Assembly: GCF_002899675.1 (NCBI RefSeq)
Contig: NZ_PKUU01000008.1
Coordinates: 1 to 64,000 of the forward strand
Length of the DNA: 64,000 bases
Direction: 5' to 3'
Origin: Clostridium sp. chh4-2
GTDB lineage: Bacteria; Bacillota; Clostridia; Lachnospirales; Lachnospiraceae
The position numbers and the translations under genes are program-made. Of this stretch, positions 52,639 to 62,338 are shown piece by piece. Below the pieces are notes generated by a model. The model did no database searches. It was not told the DNA's origin and was given only the letters and a program-made list of their open reading frames with translations. Positions within the stretch are counted from its first letter, which is position 1; each line of letters starts with the position of its first letter.

Positions 52639-53991
52639 TCACTGTTTCACCACATTATCTTTCCATTTCCCCGAGAAATAGAACCATATAATTAAGATCA
52701 GACTGCCCATAGAGGCGATAGGCGCGCCCAAACCGATGCCCCGCAGCCATAAGCCCATCACGGACCCAAGCAGGATACAGGCAGGAACACGGAGTGCCAA
52801 AGCGGAAAGAACCGAGTTAATCAATGAAAATGTGGTATGGCCGGAAGCGATGTACAGCCCGTTAATGGAAAAGCAGAGTGGCACGAATAAGTAATCAAAG
52901 CTGAATGTGCGGAAATACTCCACTCCGCTGCGGATCATATCCGGATTGTCATCAAATAGCTCCAGGATTTGCTGGGGATAGAGCTGTACGAGAACAAAGA
53001 TCACGTAGCTGCATACTACCGCGATCAGTGTACCCACGCGGCAGGTCTTGATGGCGCGGCCCCATTCGCCCGCTCCGATATTCTGGGCGCACATGGTAGC
53101 GATGGAGCTGCCCATGGCAACTGCCGGCATGATGGCAAATCCGTTGAATTTGCTGACAACGCCTACGGCTGCGGAAGCGTTGACTCCTCCGATGGTATTG
53201 ACTAAGGCGGTTATGATCAGGAAAGAAAAACTTGTGACACCGTTCTGTACTGCGGCCGGAAGGCCGATTTTTATGATCAGCTCCATCTTTTCCTTATGGA
53301 ATTTAAAGGAAGACGGTTTAAAGTCAAAAATAAAATTATTTTTCACCATGTATCCGATACATAAAACCATGCTGAGCGCCTGGGAAAATACAGTGGCCAC
53401 AGCAGCGCCCAATGCGCCCATTTTAAGACCCGCAACGAGCAGAAGATCCAGGATGATATTGGTAACGCAGGCGATGAGCACGAAGTAAAACGGACGTTTG
53501 CTGTCCCCCATACCCCTCATGACGGCGCTGAGCACATTGTAGCCGAAGATAAAGATAATGCCGATAACCGTTACGGTCAGGTAGCGGCTGGCCTCGTCAA
53601 AGGATTCCGCAGGCGTTTTGATGAGAATCAAAACCTGATTTTTAAGAACCAGCATCACAATTGTGATGATAACTCCGGCAGCCAGCAGAGTGCTCATGAG
53701 CGTCGCGATGGTATCCTCCATATCTTTTGGCTTTTTGGCTCCAAGATACTGGGCGACCAAAACGGTGCCTCCTGAACAAAGTCCAACCACAACATTGGTC
53801 AGAATAAAGGTTACCTGTCCGCCGATATTGACGCCGGACATGCTGGCGGTTCCGCTGAAATTGCCCACGATCAGCATATCCGCTACGTTATAAAGAGACT
53901 GTATAATACTGGATACAAGAAATGGAAATGCGAACAGAATCAACTGGCGGACCACATTCCCCTTTGACAGATCATTTTCAAAATGTCCCAT
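52639..53991 (-). CDS. MATE-family efflux transporter
   Basis: About 450 aa, twelve hydrophobic helices, two MatE repeats (LILFAFPFLVSSIIQSLYNVADMLIVG at the start; IIKIGLPAAVQNGVTSFSFLI mid-protein). Members export drugs or metabolites in exchange for Na+ or H+. ATG 53991 has CGGAGG 5 bases upstream; the frame extends to 54063 without RBS. Converges with the amidohydrolase gene, ending 7 bp away. Confidence 0.88.
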   Translation of the reverse strand: MGHFENDLSKGNVVRQLILFAFPFLVSSIIQSLYNVADMLIVGNFSGTASMSGVNIGGQVTFILTNVVVGLCSGGTVLVAQYLGAKKPKDMEDTIATLMSTLLAAGVIITIVMLVLKNQVLILIKTPAESFDEASRYLTVTVIGIIFIFGYNVLSAVMRGMGDSKRPFYFVLIACVTNIILDLLLVAGLKMGALGAAVATVFSQALSMVLCIGYMVKNNFIFDFKPSSFKFHKEKMELIIKIGLPAAVQNGVTSFSFLIITALVNTIGGVNASAAVGVVSKFNGFAIMPAVAMGSSIATMCAQNIGAGEWGRAIKTCRVGTLIAVVCSYVIFVLVQLYPQQILELFDDNPDMIRSGVEYFRTFSFDYLFVPLCFSINGLYIASGHTTFSLINSVLSALALRVPACILLGSVMGLWLRGIGLGAPIASMGSLILIIWFYFSGKWKDNVVKQ

Positions 53992-54227
53992 AAAAACCTC
54001 CGTTTCACCTATATAATCAGGTGCTTCTAATGTGTAAATAATGACATGATGAAATATTACCATAGTACGGAGGTTACTTCAATCCTAAATTTATCCGGAA
54101 CCGGTTATTTTCCCATTTTGGGGGTAAAGAAAACGTCATTAACCTGAATTTTACCCGGAAATGCAGGAAAGCTTTACAGAACCACGATACAATCGGAACT
54201 GTATCAGCAAAAGGAAAGGATGAGAGA

Positions 54228-55082
54228 ATGATTAGATTAGTAGCAGTAGATATGGACGGAACCCTGCTTAATACACAGGGCAGGATTTCCGACAGGAATG
54301 CAGACGCCATCCGGCAGCTGCAGGAACGGGGAATAGAAGTGGTGGTGTGTACGGGAAGAAGTTATGAAGATGCGGCTGCGCCGGTCAGAGAACAGGGATT
54401 GAGATGTGATATCATCTGCATGAATGGATCGGCTGTATTTAATAAGGATGGCAGGCAGATACAAAAAAGCCCTTTGACCTACAGCCAGATGGAAGAGATT
54501 CTGAGCTGCTGTAAAGACGATAAGGTTATCTTTGATTTTATGACAAATCAGGGAAGCTATACCATAGCCACCGAAGAAGAGTTTAAAATGTGTTTTGAAT
54601 CCGATATATTACTTCCGGCCAGCGTAAAACATGAATATGAACAGATCAGGTCCAGATTTCATCTTACCACAAGAGAAGACCTGTTATCCATGGGGCTGGA
54701 ATTTTACAAAGTATCGGTGATCCATGGCAATCCGTTTATTTTGGAAAAGATCAGAGGGGCGCTGAAGGGGTGTCACGGGCTGGCAGCGGCATCTTCTTAT
54801 CACACGAATATAGAGATTACCAGCCGGACGGCACAAAAAGGGATTGCGCTCACTGAATACGCCTTAGAAAGAGGAATCGGATACCGGGAGATGATGGCGA
54901 TCGGAGACAGTGAAAATGATTATTCCATGCTTTCGCTGCAGCTGGCCTATACCGTAGCGATGGGAAATGCGATGGAGAGCATTAAAAAGATTGCCAAGTG
55001 CCAGACACGGTCCAACGTAGAGGACGGAGTGGCATATGCAATAGAAACGTTAATTTTATCAGAAGAGGCATGCGCCTGTTAA
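54228..55082 (+). CDS. HAD-superfamily sugar-phosphate phosphatase (Cof type)
   Basis: 284 aa, HAD type IIB: motif I VDMDGTLLN (nucleophile Asp8, acid Asp10), motif II VCTGR, motif III region with Lys, and motif IV GDSENDYSML. Cof/YidA-like phosphatases act on sugar phosphates, flavin or pyridoxal phosphates; no specificity can be read. Upstream gap has a GATACAATCGGAACTGTATC inverted repeat (about 54185-54205) near its promoter. Confidence 0.87.
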   Translation: MIRLVAVDMDGTLLNTQGRISDRNADAIRQLQERGIEVVVCTGRSYEDAAAPVREQGLRCDIICMNGSAVFNKDGRQIQKSPLTYSQMEEILSCCKDDKVIFDFMTNQGSYTIATEEEFKMCFESDILLPASVKHEYEQIRSRFHLTTREDLLSMGLEFYKVSVIHGNPFILEKIRGALKGCHGLAAASSYHTNIEITSRTAQKGIALTEYALERGIGYREMMAIGDSENDYSMLSLQLAYTVAMGNAMESIKKIAKCQTRSNVEDGVAYAIETLILSEEACAC

Positions 55083-55121
55083 TACCGTAAATGGAGAAAA
55101 GCCATTTTACGGTATTTTTTT
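55081..55121 (+). terminator. terminator after the HAD gene
   Basis: AATACCGTAAATGG (55081-55094) and CCATTTTACGGTATT (55102-55116) with one bulge, followed by a T-run. It insulates kdpA from upstream transcription. Confidence 0.88.
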
Positions 55122-55144
55122 GTATACGGATACTTTATTAACAC

Positions 55145-55203
55145 TCTCTTTATACCAAACGGAAACTGCCTTATAGAATCTTTATAGTACCCCATGGTAA
55201 CAT
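55145..55203 (+). promoter_or_regulatory. kdp promoter region with candidate KdpE boxes
   Basis: TCTTTATAC (55147-55155) and AATCTTTATAG (55177-55187), spaced 32 bp (three turns) between matching bases. The second box lies 10 bp before a -10-like TAACAT (55198-55203), replacing the -35, which suits an OmpR-class activator. An identical box-to--10 distance occurs before the gene at 61753. Confidence 0.62.
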
Positions 55204-55231
55204 ACGGATATCAAAAAAGGAGGTAATAATC

Positions 55232-56977
55232 ATGAACGTGATCATTCAAATGGTGATTTACTGTCTGATATTGGTACTGCTTGCAGTTCCTTTGGGCAGT
55301 TACATAGGAAAAGTGATGAATGGGGAGAGGATAATCCTGTCAAAGGTATTGCTCCCGGTAGAAAACGGAATCTATAAAATGTTGAAAATAGACCGTGATG
55401 AGGAAATGAACTGGAAAAAATATGCGGTCTGCGCAGGTGCATTCAGCGTTATCAGCCTGGCTGCGCTGTGGCTGATCCTGATGATTCAGGGATACCTTCC
55501 TCTGAACCCGGAAAGAATCGGCGGCACGTCCTGGCATCTGGGTTTTAATACGGCGGCCAGCTTTGTGACTAATACAAACTGGCAGGCATATTCAGGAGAA
55601 TCGGCGCTCAGCTATTTTTCCCAGATGGTCGGGCTGAATGTGCAGAACTTCGTGTCCGCAGCGGTGGGAATCGCAGTGCTGTTCGCATTGATCCGCGGAT
55701 TTGTCCGGGTAAAACAAAAGGGGCTGGGAAATTTTTATACGGATGTGACCCGGGTGATCCTCTATGTGCTGATTCCTCTTTCCCTGATTGTTTCTGTGGT
55801 TATCATCTCACAGGGAGTGCCGCAGAGCTTTAAACAATATGATGAGGTGGCTCTTTTGGAACCGATGGAAGTGGAGCAGGAAGACGGAACCACGGTAACC
55901 GTTACAAAACAGGTGATCCCGTTAGGCCCGGCAGGAAGCCAGATCGCGATCAAGCAGCTGGGGACAAACGGAGGAGGTTTCTATGGCGTCAATTCCGCAC
56001 ATCCATTTGAAAACCCCAACCCGCTGAGCAATGTGTTTGAGATGATTTCAATACTGTTGATTCCTGCGGCCCTGTGCTTTACATTTGGAAGGAATATTAA
56101 AGATAAGCGCCAGGGAAGGGCAATCTTCCTTGCCATGTTTATATTGCTGGCGGCGGCCCTGGCCATTATCGGTTTTAATGAACAGAACGGTACGCCGCAG
56201 CTGGCCCAGAATGGAGCCGTTTATATGGGGACCGACGGCCAGGCGGGAGGCAACATGGAAGGAAAAGAGACCCGGTTTGGGATCGCGGCTTCAAGCACCT
56301 GGGCTGCATTTACAACCGCAGCTTCCAATGGATCTGTAAATTCCATGCACGACAGCTATACGCCCATCGGCGGTCTGGTTACCATGCTTTTGATGCAGCT
56401 TGGCGAAGTCGTATTCGGAGGAGTGGGCTGCGGGCTCTATGGAATGCTGGGATTTGCCATTATGACCGTTTTTATAGCGGGGCTGATGGTGGGGCGTACG
56501 CCGGAATATCTGGGCAAAAAGATAGAGCCGTATGAGATGAAAATGGCGGTTCTCGTCTGTATCGCCACCCCGGCTGCCATTCTGGTGGGCAGCGGTATCG
56601 CAGCGGTTTTCCCGGAAACCGTGGACAGCTTAAACAATTACGGAGCCCATGGGCTTTCAGAAGTACTTTATGCTTATTCATCGGCAGGCGGAAACAACGG
56701 TTCCGCATTTGCAGGATTTAATGCGAACACTCCATTTTTTAACGTCAGCATCGGCCTTGTTATGCTGTTTGTGCGCTTTCTGCCAATGTTTGCAACTTTG
56801 GCCATTGCGGGCAGCATGGCGGCCAAAAAGAAAGTGGCTGCCAGCGAAGGCACGCTGCCAACCCATAATGCCATGTTTATCTTTCTGCTGATTGTTATTG
56901 TTCTGTTAGTAGGGGCGCTCAGCTTTTTCCCTGCGCTGGCATTGGGGCCGATTGCAGAATTTTTAGAAATGACGTAA
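55232..56977 (+). CDS. kdpA: K+-transporting ATPase, K+-channel subunit KdpA
   Basis: 581-aa membrane protein with ten or more helices and the four selectivity-filter regions of KdpA, including FNTAASFVTNTNWQ, QLGTNGGGFYGVNSAHPFENP, SSTWAAFTTAASNGSVNSM and the C-terminal SAGGNNGSAFAGF. Takes K+ from outside at very low concentration. RBS AAGGAGG 7-8 bases before the ATG. No kdpF-like peptide gene precedes it. Confidence 0.96.
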   Translation: MNVIIQMVIYCLILVLLAVPLGSYIGKVMNGERIILSKVLLPVENGIYKMLKIDRDEEMNWKKYAVCAGAFSVISLAALWLILMIQGYLPLNPERIGGTSWHLGFNTAASFVTNTNWQAYSGESALSYFSQMVGLNVQNFVSAAVGIAVLFALIRGFVRVKQKGLGNFYTDVTRVILYVLIPLSLIVSVVIISQGVPQSFKQYDEVALLEPMEVEQEDGTTVTVTKQVIPLGPAGSQIAIKQLGTNGGGFYGVNSAHPFENPNPLSNVFEMISILLIPAALCFTFGRNIKDKRQGRAIFLAMFILLAAALAIIGFNEQNGTPQLAQNGAVYMGTDGQAGGNMEGKETRFGIAASSTWAAFTTAASNGSVNSMHDSYTPIGGLVTMLLMQLGEVVFGGVGCGLYGMLGFAIMTVFIAGLMVGRTPEYLGKKIEPYEMKMAVLVCIATPAAILVGSGIAAVFPETVDSLNNYGAHGLSEVLYAYSSAGGNNGSAFAGFNANTPFFNVSIGLVMLFVRFLPMFATLAIAGSMAAKKKVAASEGTLPTHNAMFIFLLIVIVLLVGALSFFPALALGPIAEFLEMT

Positions 56978-57039
56978 CTGTTCAGCAGGTCTGCGCATTT
57001 ACGAAATGACATTATAAAAGCCATAGGAGGAAATATGCT

Positions 57040-59109
57040 ATGAATAAAACGAAAAATAACATATTTATGGATAGGCAGATATTGGGCAGGGCCCTGAGAG
57101 ATTCGGTGACAAAACTGAATCCTAAGGTGCAGATTCAAAATCCTGTCATGTTTCTGGTTTATGTATCCGCGATTTTGACTACCGTATTATTTATACTTTC
57201 ATTGGCCAGTGTGAAGGATACCGGATCGGGTTTCATATTTGGAGTTGCAGCAATCCTTTGGTTTACCGATCTGTTCGGAAACTTCGCCGAGGCGATTGCG
57301 GAAGGCAGGGGAAAGGCTCAGGCGGATGCCCTCAGAGCTTCCAGAAAAGATGTGATGGCGTCTAAAATCCCAGCAAAAGAGTTTAAAAATGAGATTCAGA
57401 AAGTGCCGTCCGCTAGCTTGAGAAAAGGCGATTTGGTGCTGGTAACCGCAGGAGAACAGATTCCGGCGGACGGCGACGTGGTGGATGGAGCTGCTTCCGT
57501 AGATGAAAGCGCCATCACAGGTGAATCAGCGCCGGTTATCCGGGAAAGCGGTGGCGACAGGAGTGCAGTGACAGGGGGAACTACGGTGATCTCGGACTGG
57601 CTGGTCATAAAGGTAACCAGCAATCCGGGCGAAAGCTTCATGGATCAGATGATCGCCATGGTAGAAGGAGCTTCCAGAAAAAAGACGCCCAATGAACTGG
57701 CGCTTCAGATTTTTCTGGTCGCATTGTCCGTCATCTTTTTACTGGTAACCGTTTCCTTGTACTGTTATTCCATCTTTTCAGCAGGCCAGAAGGGAATGGA
57801 AAATCCAACTTCAGTAACTTCACTGGTGGCCTTGTTCATATGTCTGGCTCCGACCACCATAGGAGCGCTTTTATCCTCGATAGGAATTGCAGGCATGAGC
57901 CGTTTAAACCAGGCCAATGTGCTGGCCATGAGCGGCCGGGCCATTGAAGCGGCAGGCGATGTGGATATACTGATGCTGGATAAGACGGGTACAATCACTC
58001 TTGGAAACCGGCAGGCGGATGCATTTTTACCGGTGGACGGCAATTCAGAGCAGGAACTTGCGGATGCGGCGCAGCTGTCTTCGCTGGCAGATGAAACCCC
58101 GGAAGGCCGCAGCATTGTGATTCTGGCTAAGGAGGAGTTCAACCTCCGCGGCCGCAGCATGGAAGAACTTAAAGCGGAATTTGTTTCGTTTACCGCCAAA
58201 ACCAGGATGAGCGGAATCAATTGTCAGGATATGGAGATCCGTAAAGGAGCGGCCGATGCGGTGAGGGATTATGTGGTCTCCTGCGGTGGGAAATTCAGCC
58301 GGGAATGCGAAGAGACAGTGAAAAAAGTGGCCGGCCAGGGAGGAACTCCCCTTGTAGTGGCAAAAAACGGCAGGGTATTAGGAGTAATTGAGTTAAAAGA
58401 CATTGTAAAACAAGGCGTAAAAGAAAAATTTGCCGATTTGCGCAAGATGGGGATCAAAACAATTATGATCACCGGAGACAATCCGCTGACAGCCGCTTCG
58501 ATTGCAGCAGAAGCAGGGGTGGACGATTTTCTGGCGGAAGCTACGCCGGAAGGCAAATTGGATATGATACGGAAATTTCAGACGGAAGGTCATCTTGTAG
58601 CGATGACAGGGGATGGAACCAATGATGCGCCAGCTCTGGCTCAGGCCGATGTGGCAGTAGCCATGAATACGGGAACCCAGGCTGCTAAGGAAGCCGGGAA
58701 TATGGTGGACTTGGATTCTTCGCCTACCAAGCTGATTGAAATCGTTAAAATCGGAAAACAGCTTTTGATGACCCGGGGTTCTCTTACCACATTCAGCATT
58801 GCCAATGACGTTGCGAAGTATTTTGCAATTATCCCGGCGCTTTTTATCGGTATCTATCCGGGGCTGGCGGCGCTCAATATTATGAGGCTTCACAGCGCCC
58901 AAAGCGCGATCTTTTCAGCTATCATTTACAATGCGCTGATTATCATTGCCCTCATACCTTTGGCCTTAAAAGGCGTAAGATACCGGGAAGTGCCGGCGGC
59001 CAAGATGCTGGCAGGAAACCTTTTGGTCTATGGGCTCGGAGGAATTGTGATTCCGTTTATTGCGATTAAAGCAATTGATATGATGCTGGTGGGCGCAGGG
59101 TTCTTTTAA
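57040..59109 (+). CDS. kdpB: K+-transporting P-type ATPase, subunit KdpB
   Basis: 689-aa P-type ATPase: phosphorylation site [10 protein letters not shown] (Asp314), TGES actuator motif (AITGESAPV), KGA loop (IRKGAADAV) and hinge [18 protein letters not shown] hydrolysis by KdpB drives K+ through KdpA. Good RBS AGGAGG. Confidence 0.96.
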   Translation: MNKTKNNIFMDRQILGRALRDSVTKLNPKVQIQNPVMFLVYVSAILTTVLFILSLASVKDTGSGFIFGVAAILWFTDLFGNFAEAIAEGRGKAQADALRASRKDVMASKIPAKEFKNEIQKVPSASLRKGDLVLVTAGEQIPADGDVVDGAASVDESAITGESAPVIRESGGDRSAVTGGTTVISDWLVIKVTSNPGESFMDQMIAMVEGASRKKTPNELALQIFLVALSVIFLLVTVSLYCYSIFSAGQKGMENPTSVTSLVALFICLAPTTIGALLSSIGIAGMSRLNQANVLAMSGRAIEAAGDVDILMLDKTGTITLGNRQADAFLPVDGNSEQELADAAQLSSLADETPEGRSIVILAKEEFNLRGRSMEELKAEFVSFTAKTRMSGINCQDMEIRKGAADAVRDYVVSCGGKFSRECEETVKKVAGQGGTPLVVAKNGRVLGVIELKDIVKQGVKEKFADLRKMGIKTIMITGDNPLTAASIAAEAGVDDFLAEATPEGKLDMIRKFQTEGHLVAMTGDGTNDAPALAQADVAVAMNTGTQAAKEAGNMVDLDSSPTKLIEIVKIGKQLLMTRGSLTTFSIANDVAKYFAIIPALFIGIYPGLAALNIMRLHSAQSAIFSAIIYNALIIIALIPLALKGVRYREVPAAKMLAGNLLVYGLGGIVIPFIAIKAIDMMLVGAGFF

Positions 59110-59167
59110 AAGAACCGGTGAATTAAGAAGAGAGGATGCCGCTTACAGCGGCAAAACGGTGGAGAGA

Positions 59168-59776
59168 ATGAAATTAATAAAATCGGTAATTCCTAAAACA
59201 TTTGCATTTTTTCTGGTTTTAACCGTGATATGCGGCGTGATTTATCCGCTTTGTGTGTCCGGAATTTCCCAGGTGTTTTTTCAGAAACAGGCGAAAGGTT
59301 CTATTATTGAGATTGACGGTGTAAAATATGGAAGCGAACTGCTGGCGCAGGAATTTACATCGGATACTTACTTGTGGGGAAGGCCTATGAATGCGGATAT
59401 TTCCACATATACGGATGAGGAAGGCAATCCGGTATTGTATGCGGGGCCGTCCAATAAAAGTCCTGCAGGAGAAGAATTGGAGACCATGATTGCCGAAAGG
59501 GTAGAAAGGATAAAAGCCGCTCATCCGGAAAAAGAAGGGCAGCCGGTTCCTTCCGATCTGGTTACCGTATCCGGCAGCGGCCTGGACCCGGAGATATCAC
59601 CGGCAGCAGCCGAATATCAGGTTGAACGAATATCCAAAGCCAGAGGCATTTCAAAAAATGATGTGGAATCAGTGATTGAACAGTATTCCACAGGAAGAAC
59701 CTTCGGGATCTTTGGAGAACCCAGGGTAAATGTGCTGAAAGTGAATCTGGCGTTGGACGGCATTTTAAAAGGTTAG
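59168..59776 (+). CDS. kdpC: K+-transporting ATPase, subunit KdpC
   Basis: About 202 aa: one N-terminal membrane helix (about 9-33) and an extracytoplasmic domain with YLWGRPMNADIST, GSGLDPEISPAAAEYQVERI and GEPRVNVLKVNLAL. It stabilises KdpB-KdpA coupling. ATG 59168 is preceded at only 3 bases by GGAG, and a GCCGC-TTACA-GCGGC hairpin lies just before it (59138-59152). The unusual spacing may tune KdpC synthesis; a GTG start at 59159 is possible. Confidence 0.93.
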   Translation: MKLIKSVIPKTFAFFLVLTVICGVIYPLCVSGISQVFFQKQAKGSIIEIDGVKYGSELLAQEFTSDTYLWGRPMNADISTYTDEEGNPVLYAGPSNKSPAGEELETMIAERVERIKAAHPEKEGQPVPSDLVTVSGSGLDPEISPAAAEYQVERISKARGISKNDVESVIEQYSTGRTFGIFGEPRVNVLKVNLALDGILKG

Positions 59777-59802
59777 CATACTTTTGCAGGGGAGGAAAAC
59801 AC

Positions 59803-61650
59803 ATGGAAGAACGGCCTGATCCTAATAAAATATTGGCGGAACATTTTCCAAGGCAGAACTCAGACGGAAAAGGAAAATTGAAGATATTTTTCGGATATGC
59901 AGCAGGGGTGGGGAAAACATATGCCATGCTGGAGGCGGCCGGAGATGACCTGAATGCAGGCGTGGATGTGGCAGCAGGGTATATTGAACCCCATGAAAGG
60001 CCGGAAACGCTGGCTTTAATGGATGGGCTGGAACTTCTTACACCCCGGTATCTGGAGTACAGAGGAATCCGGCTCAGGGAATTTGATTTGGACGCCGCCT
60101 TGATCCGGAAACCGCAGATCGTGCTGGTGGATGAACTGGCCCATACCAATCCCCAGGGATTCCGCCATTCCAAGCGGTATCAGGACATCCAGGAGCTTTT
60201 GGATGCCGGAATCAATGTGTATACCACGGTAAATGTTCAGCATTTGGAAAGCCTTCACGATATCGTAGCGTCCATTACCCATGTGAGGGTAAAGGAACGG
60301 ATACCGGACCGGGTGTTTGACAGGGCGGATCAGGTAGAGCTGATTGATATAGAACCAGAAGACCTGATGAAACGCCTGGAAGAAGGCAAGGTATACCGAA
60401 AAGACCAGGCCGGCCGGGCTATGGGGAATTTCTTTACGCTGGAAAAATTGACGGCGCTGAGAGAAATCGCCCTGAGAAGAACCGCCGACCGGGTAAACCG
60501 CTCTGTGAGCCGGGAAAGGGGAGCGGATGGAAAGGATTACTTCACCGCGGAACATATTCTGGTCTGCGTGTCCTCAGCCCCGTCCAATGAAAAGGTAATA
60601 CGAACGGCCGCCAGAATGGCCGATGCATTTCATGGAACCCTCACCGCCATTGTCGTGAAAACAGAGGGCATGGAAGATATGGAGGGCAAATTCGAAAAAG
60701 CGCTGGAAGATAACATTGCGTTGGCAAAGCAGTTTGGAGCCAACGCGATTACCGTGTATGGAGACGATATTGCAAAACAGATTGCCGGATACGCCAGGCG
60801 AAGCGGAGTTTCTAAAATTGTGATCGGCAGGACGGTCAGAAAACGCAGCCTGTTCTATCTGAAACAGACCTTAATCGACCGTCTGATCAAAGCCGTTCCT
60901 AATATGGATATCTATGTGATCCCCGACAGCGGCGCAGTCATGGATGAGCGAAAGAAAACACCCTGGTTTTTGACGGGCGGAAATCGGGAAAAAACACAGA
61001 AATGGCTGCGGATAGCGGGAATTGCGGCAGGGGCCGCCGCTTTTTTGGTACTCATGTACAATTTCTTTTTTGTAGAACCCAGATATTCCTTTTTTTCCTA
61101 TGCTGCCGCCTATCCCTTCGCATTTGCAGCAATGACCATCTGCGCGGTAATCACCAATTCCATGGCCTCCCGGCTGAAAAAACAAGCGATGATTTCAGAA
61201 GAAGAGTCCGGCCAGATGCAGGCGCTGATGAATATCAGCCACAGGCTGAGACAGGCGGAAAATGATGATGAAAAATTGGAGATTCTGGGAATACAGGCCT
61301 CGGGTTTGCTGCACTGCCACGTGATCATTTACAGCGCTGTCTCCTCTAAAAACCATTTAGAAAAGGTGGGCGTTTACCCGCCCGAAGATAAAGCCGAAAG
61401 CGAAGCGATGTTCGCAAAAAGCGACGAAAGGGCAGTGGCCGAATGGGTTTATAAAAACAAGCATAAAGCGGGCAAAACCACAGATACCCTTCCCGGCGCC
61501 CAGGCCAGGTATATGCCTGTGGCGGGAGCGGGCATAGTTTATGCCGTGCTGGGAATCGATCTGCGGCAGACAGGCCGCATTGAGCCGAACAATAAGAACA
61601 TCTTGAATATCATGATAAGCGAGACTGTGTCAGCTTTGAAAACAGACTGA
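59803..61650 (+). CDS. kdpD: KdpD sensor N-terminal protein without kinase domain
   Basis: 615 aa. KdpD domain (about 24-230) with Walker A GYAAGVGKT (Lys38, Thr39) and VLVDELAHTNPQG (Asp110, Glu111); Usp-like domain (about 248-370, which in KdpD binds c-di-AMP); two helices of a DUF4118 module (YNFFFVEPRYSF); GAF-like domain (about 470-610). It ends there: no HisKA or HATPase. Full KdpD is about 900 aa. The kinase half with kdpE sits about 11 kb upstream. Stop codon is clean, with no trace of a kinase remnant after it. Confidence 0.92.
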   Translation: MEERPDPNKILAEHFPRQNSDGKGKLKIFFGYAAGVGKTYAMLEAAGDDLNAGVDVAAGYIEPHERPETLALMDGLELLTPRYLEYRGIRLREFDLDAALIRKPQIVLVDELAHTNPQGFRHSKRYQDIQELLDAGINVYTTVNVQHLESLHDIVASITHVRVKERIPDRVFDRADQVELIDIEPEDLMKRLEEGKVYRKDQAGRAMGNFFTLEKLTALREIALRRTADRVNRSVSRERGADGKDYFTAEHILVCVSSAPSNEKVIRTAARMADAFHGTLTAIVVKTEGMEDMEGKFEKALEDNIALAKQFGANAITVYGDDIAKQIAGYARRSGVSKIVIGRTVRKRSLFYLKQTLIDRLIKAVPNMDIYVIPDSGAVMDERKKTPWFLTGGNREKTQKWLRIAGIAAGAAAFLVLMYNFFFVEPRYSFFSYAAAYPFAFAAMTICAVITNSMASRLKKQAMISEEESGQMQALMNISHRLRQAENDDEKLEILGIQASGLLHCHVIIYSAVSSKNHLEKVGVYPPEDKAESEAMFAKSDERAVAEWVYKNKHKAGKTTDTLPGAQARYMPVAGAGIVYAVLGIDLRQTGRIEPNNKNILNIMISETVSALKTD

Positions 61651-61651
61651 A

Positions 61652-61721
61652 ACTCTTTATATTATGTTTACATCATTGCAAATGTCTCATATAGAATCTT
61701 TACTGGCAATCACGGTATGAT
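61652..61721 (+). promoter_or_regulatory. candidate KdpE-controlled promoter of the small membrane gene
   Basis: CTCTTTATAT (61653-61662) and ATAGAATCTTTACTG (61691-61705) repeat the kdpA promoter pattern; matching bases are 43 bp apart (four turns). TATGAT (61716-61721) follows the second box by 10 bp, the same as at kdpA. Confidence 0.55.
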
Positions 61722-61752
61722 GTAATCAGAAATAGAGAGGAAGGGATCAGAT

Positions 61753-61938
61753 ATGGCAGAGAAATTATTATTATTCGTAGAAACGCCATTAGAACGCCTG
61801 TTAAAAAAACACCCGCTGCTGCTCATGATCGCGATGCAGATATCCGTTGCACTATTTATGCTTATCATCGTCTCCGCCATCGCCTTGTCAGGATGCAGCG
61901 TTATCTGGCTTTTTTATAAATTATTCGGCATCATGTAA
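61753..61938 (+). CDS. small membrane protein of the K+ locus
   Basis: A 61-aa protein: amphipathic N-terminus (FVETPLERLLKKHP) and one long hydrophobic helix (about 22-57) with a Cys (SGCSVIW). No family recognised. The ATG has GGAAGGG 8 bases upstream, and a kdpA-like promoter pattern precedes it, so it is probably real and K+-regulated. KdpF and other small proteins that tune Kdp or Trk are functional precedents, but there is no sequence similarity that I can see. Confidence 0.6.
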   Translation: MAEKLLLFVETPLERLLKKHPLLLMIAMQISVALFMLIIVSAIALSGCSVIWLFYKLFGIM

Positions 61939-61963
61939 AATCTTTATTTAGTTAACTAAAGTA

Positions 61964-62277
61964 CGCCGGAAAGAAGGGGAAACCTGGGCGGGCGGCGGAA
62001 CTGATAAGAGATAGGGGATTCGAGTTTCGACCCTAAGAGGTACTAAGGCCGCCAGAAACGGAAAAAGGCAGAGCGGCGCCCATTCGCTGTGAACTCCTGA
62101 TGACTTCACTGCTCAAGTGGGCGTATCGCTCTAAGAGCGCCTCAAATACTGATTCGGTATTCAGTATTTGTCTGCCTTTTTCCGTTTCTGCCGGCCAAGT
62201 ACCTCTAAGGGTCTGCAAACGATCCCCTATCTCTTATCAGTTCCGCCGCCCGCCCAGGTTTCCCCTTCTTTCCGGCT
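61964..62277 (+). repeat. long covarying hairpin element B1 (full length)
   Basis: P1 pairs 61966-62019 with 62222-62275 at all 54 positions. Internal loop TCGAGTTTC (62020-62028) faces TGCAAACG (62214-62221). P2 runs about 62029-62071 against 62172-62213, with A.A mismatches at the same places as in A1. The apical part has GTGAA/TTCAC around CTCCTGATGAC and the P4 hairpin CAAATACTGA/TCAGTATTTG (62143-62170). Compared with A1, the inner third of P1 and the outer half of P2 have changed on both strands together. The downstream flank CTTGGCTAGCTGAGG equals that of A1. Confidence 0.9.
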
Positions 62278-62338
62278 GTTGCTTGGCTAGCTGAGGAAAA
62301 AAAGATTTGCCGGATGGGAGAGTAAATTTTTATATCAA

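Noticed and set aside
59803..61650. kdpD truncated by a frameshift or premature stop
   Set aside because: No kinase-like sequence follows the stop in any frame; the downstream region holds a promoter, the small gene and the hairpin elements.
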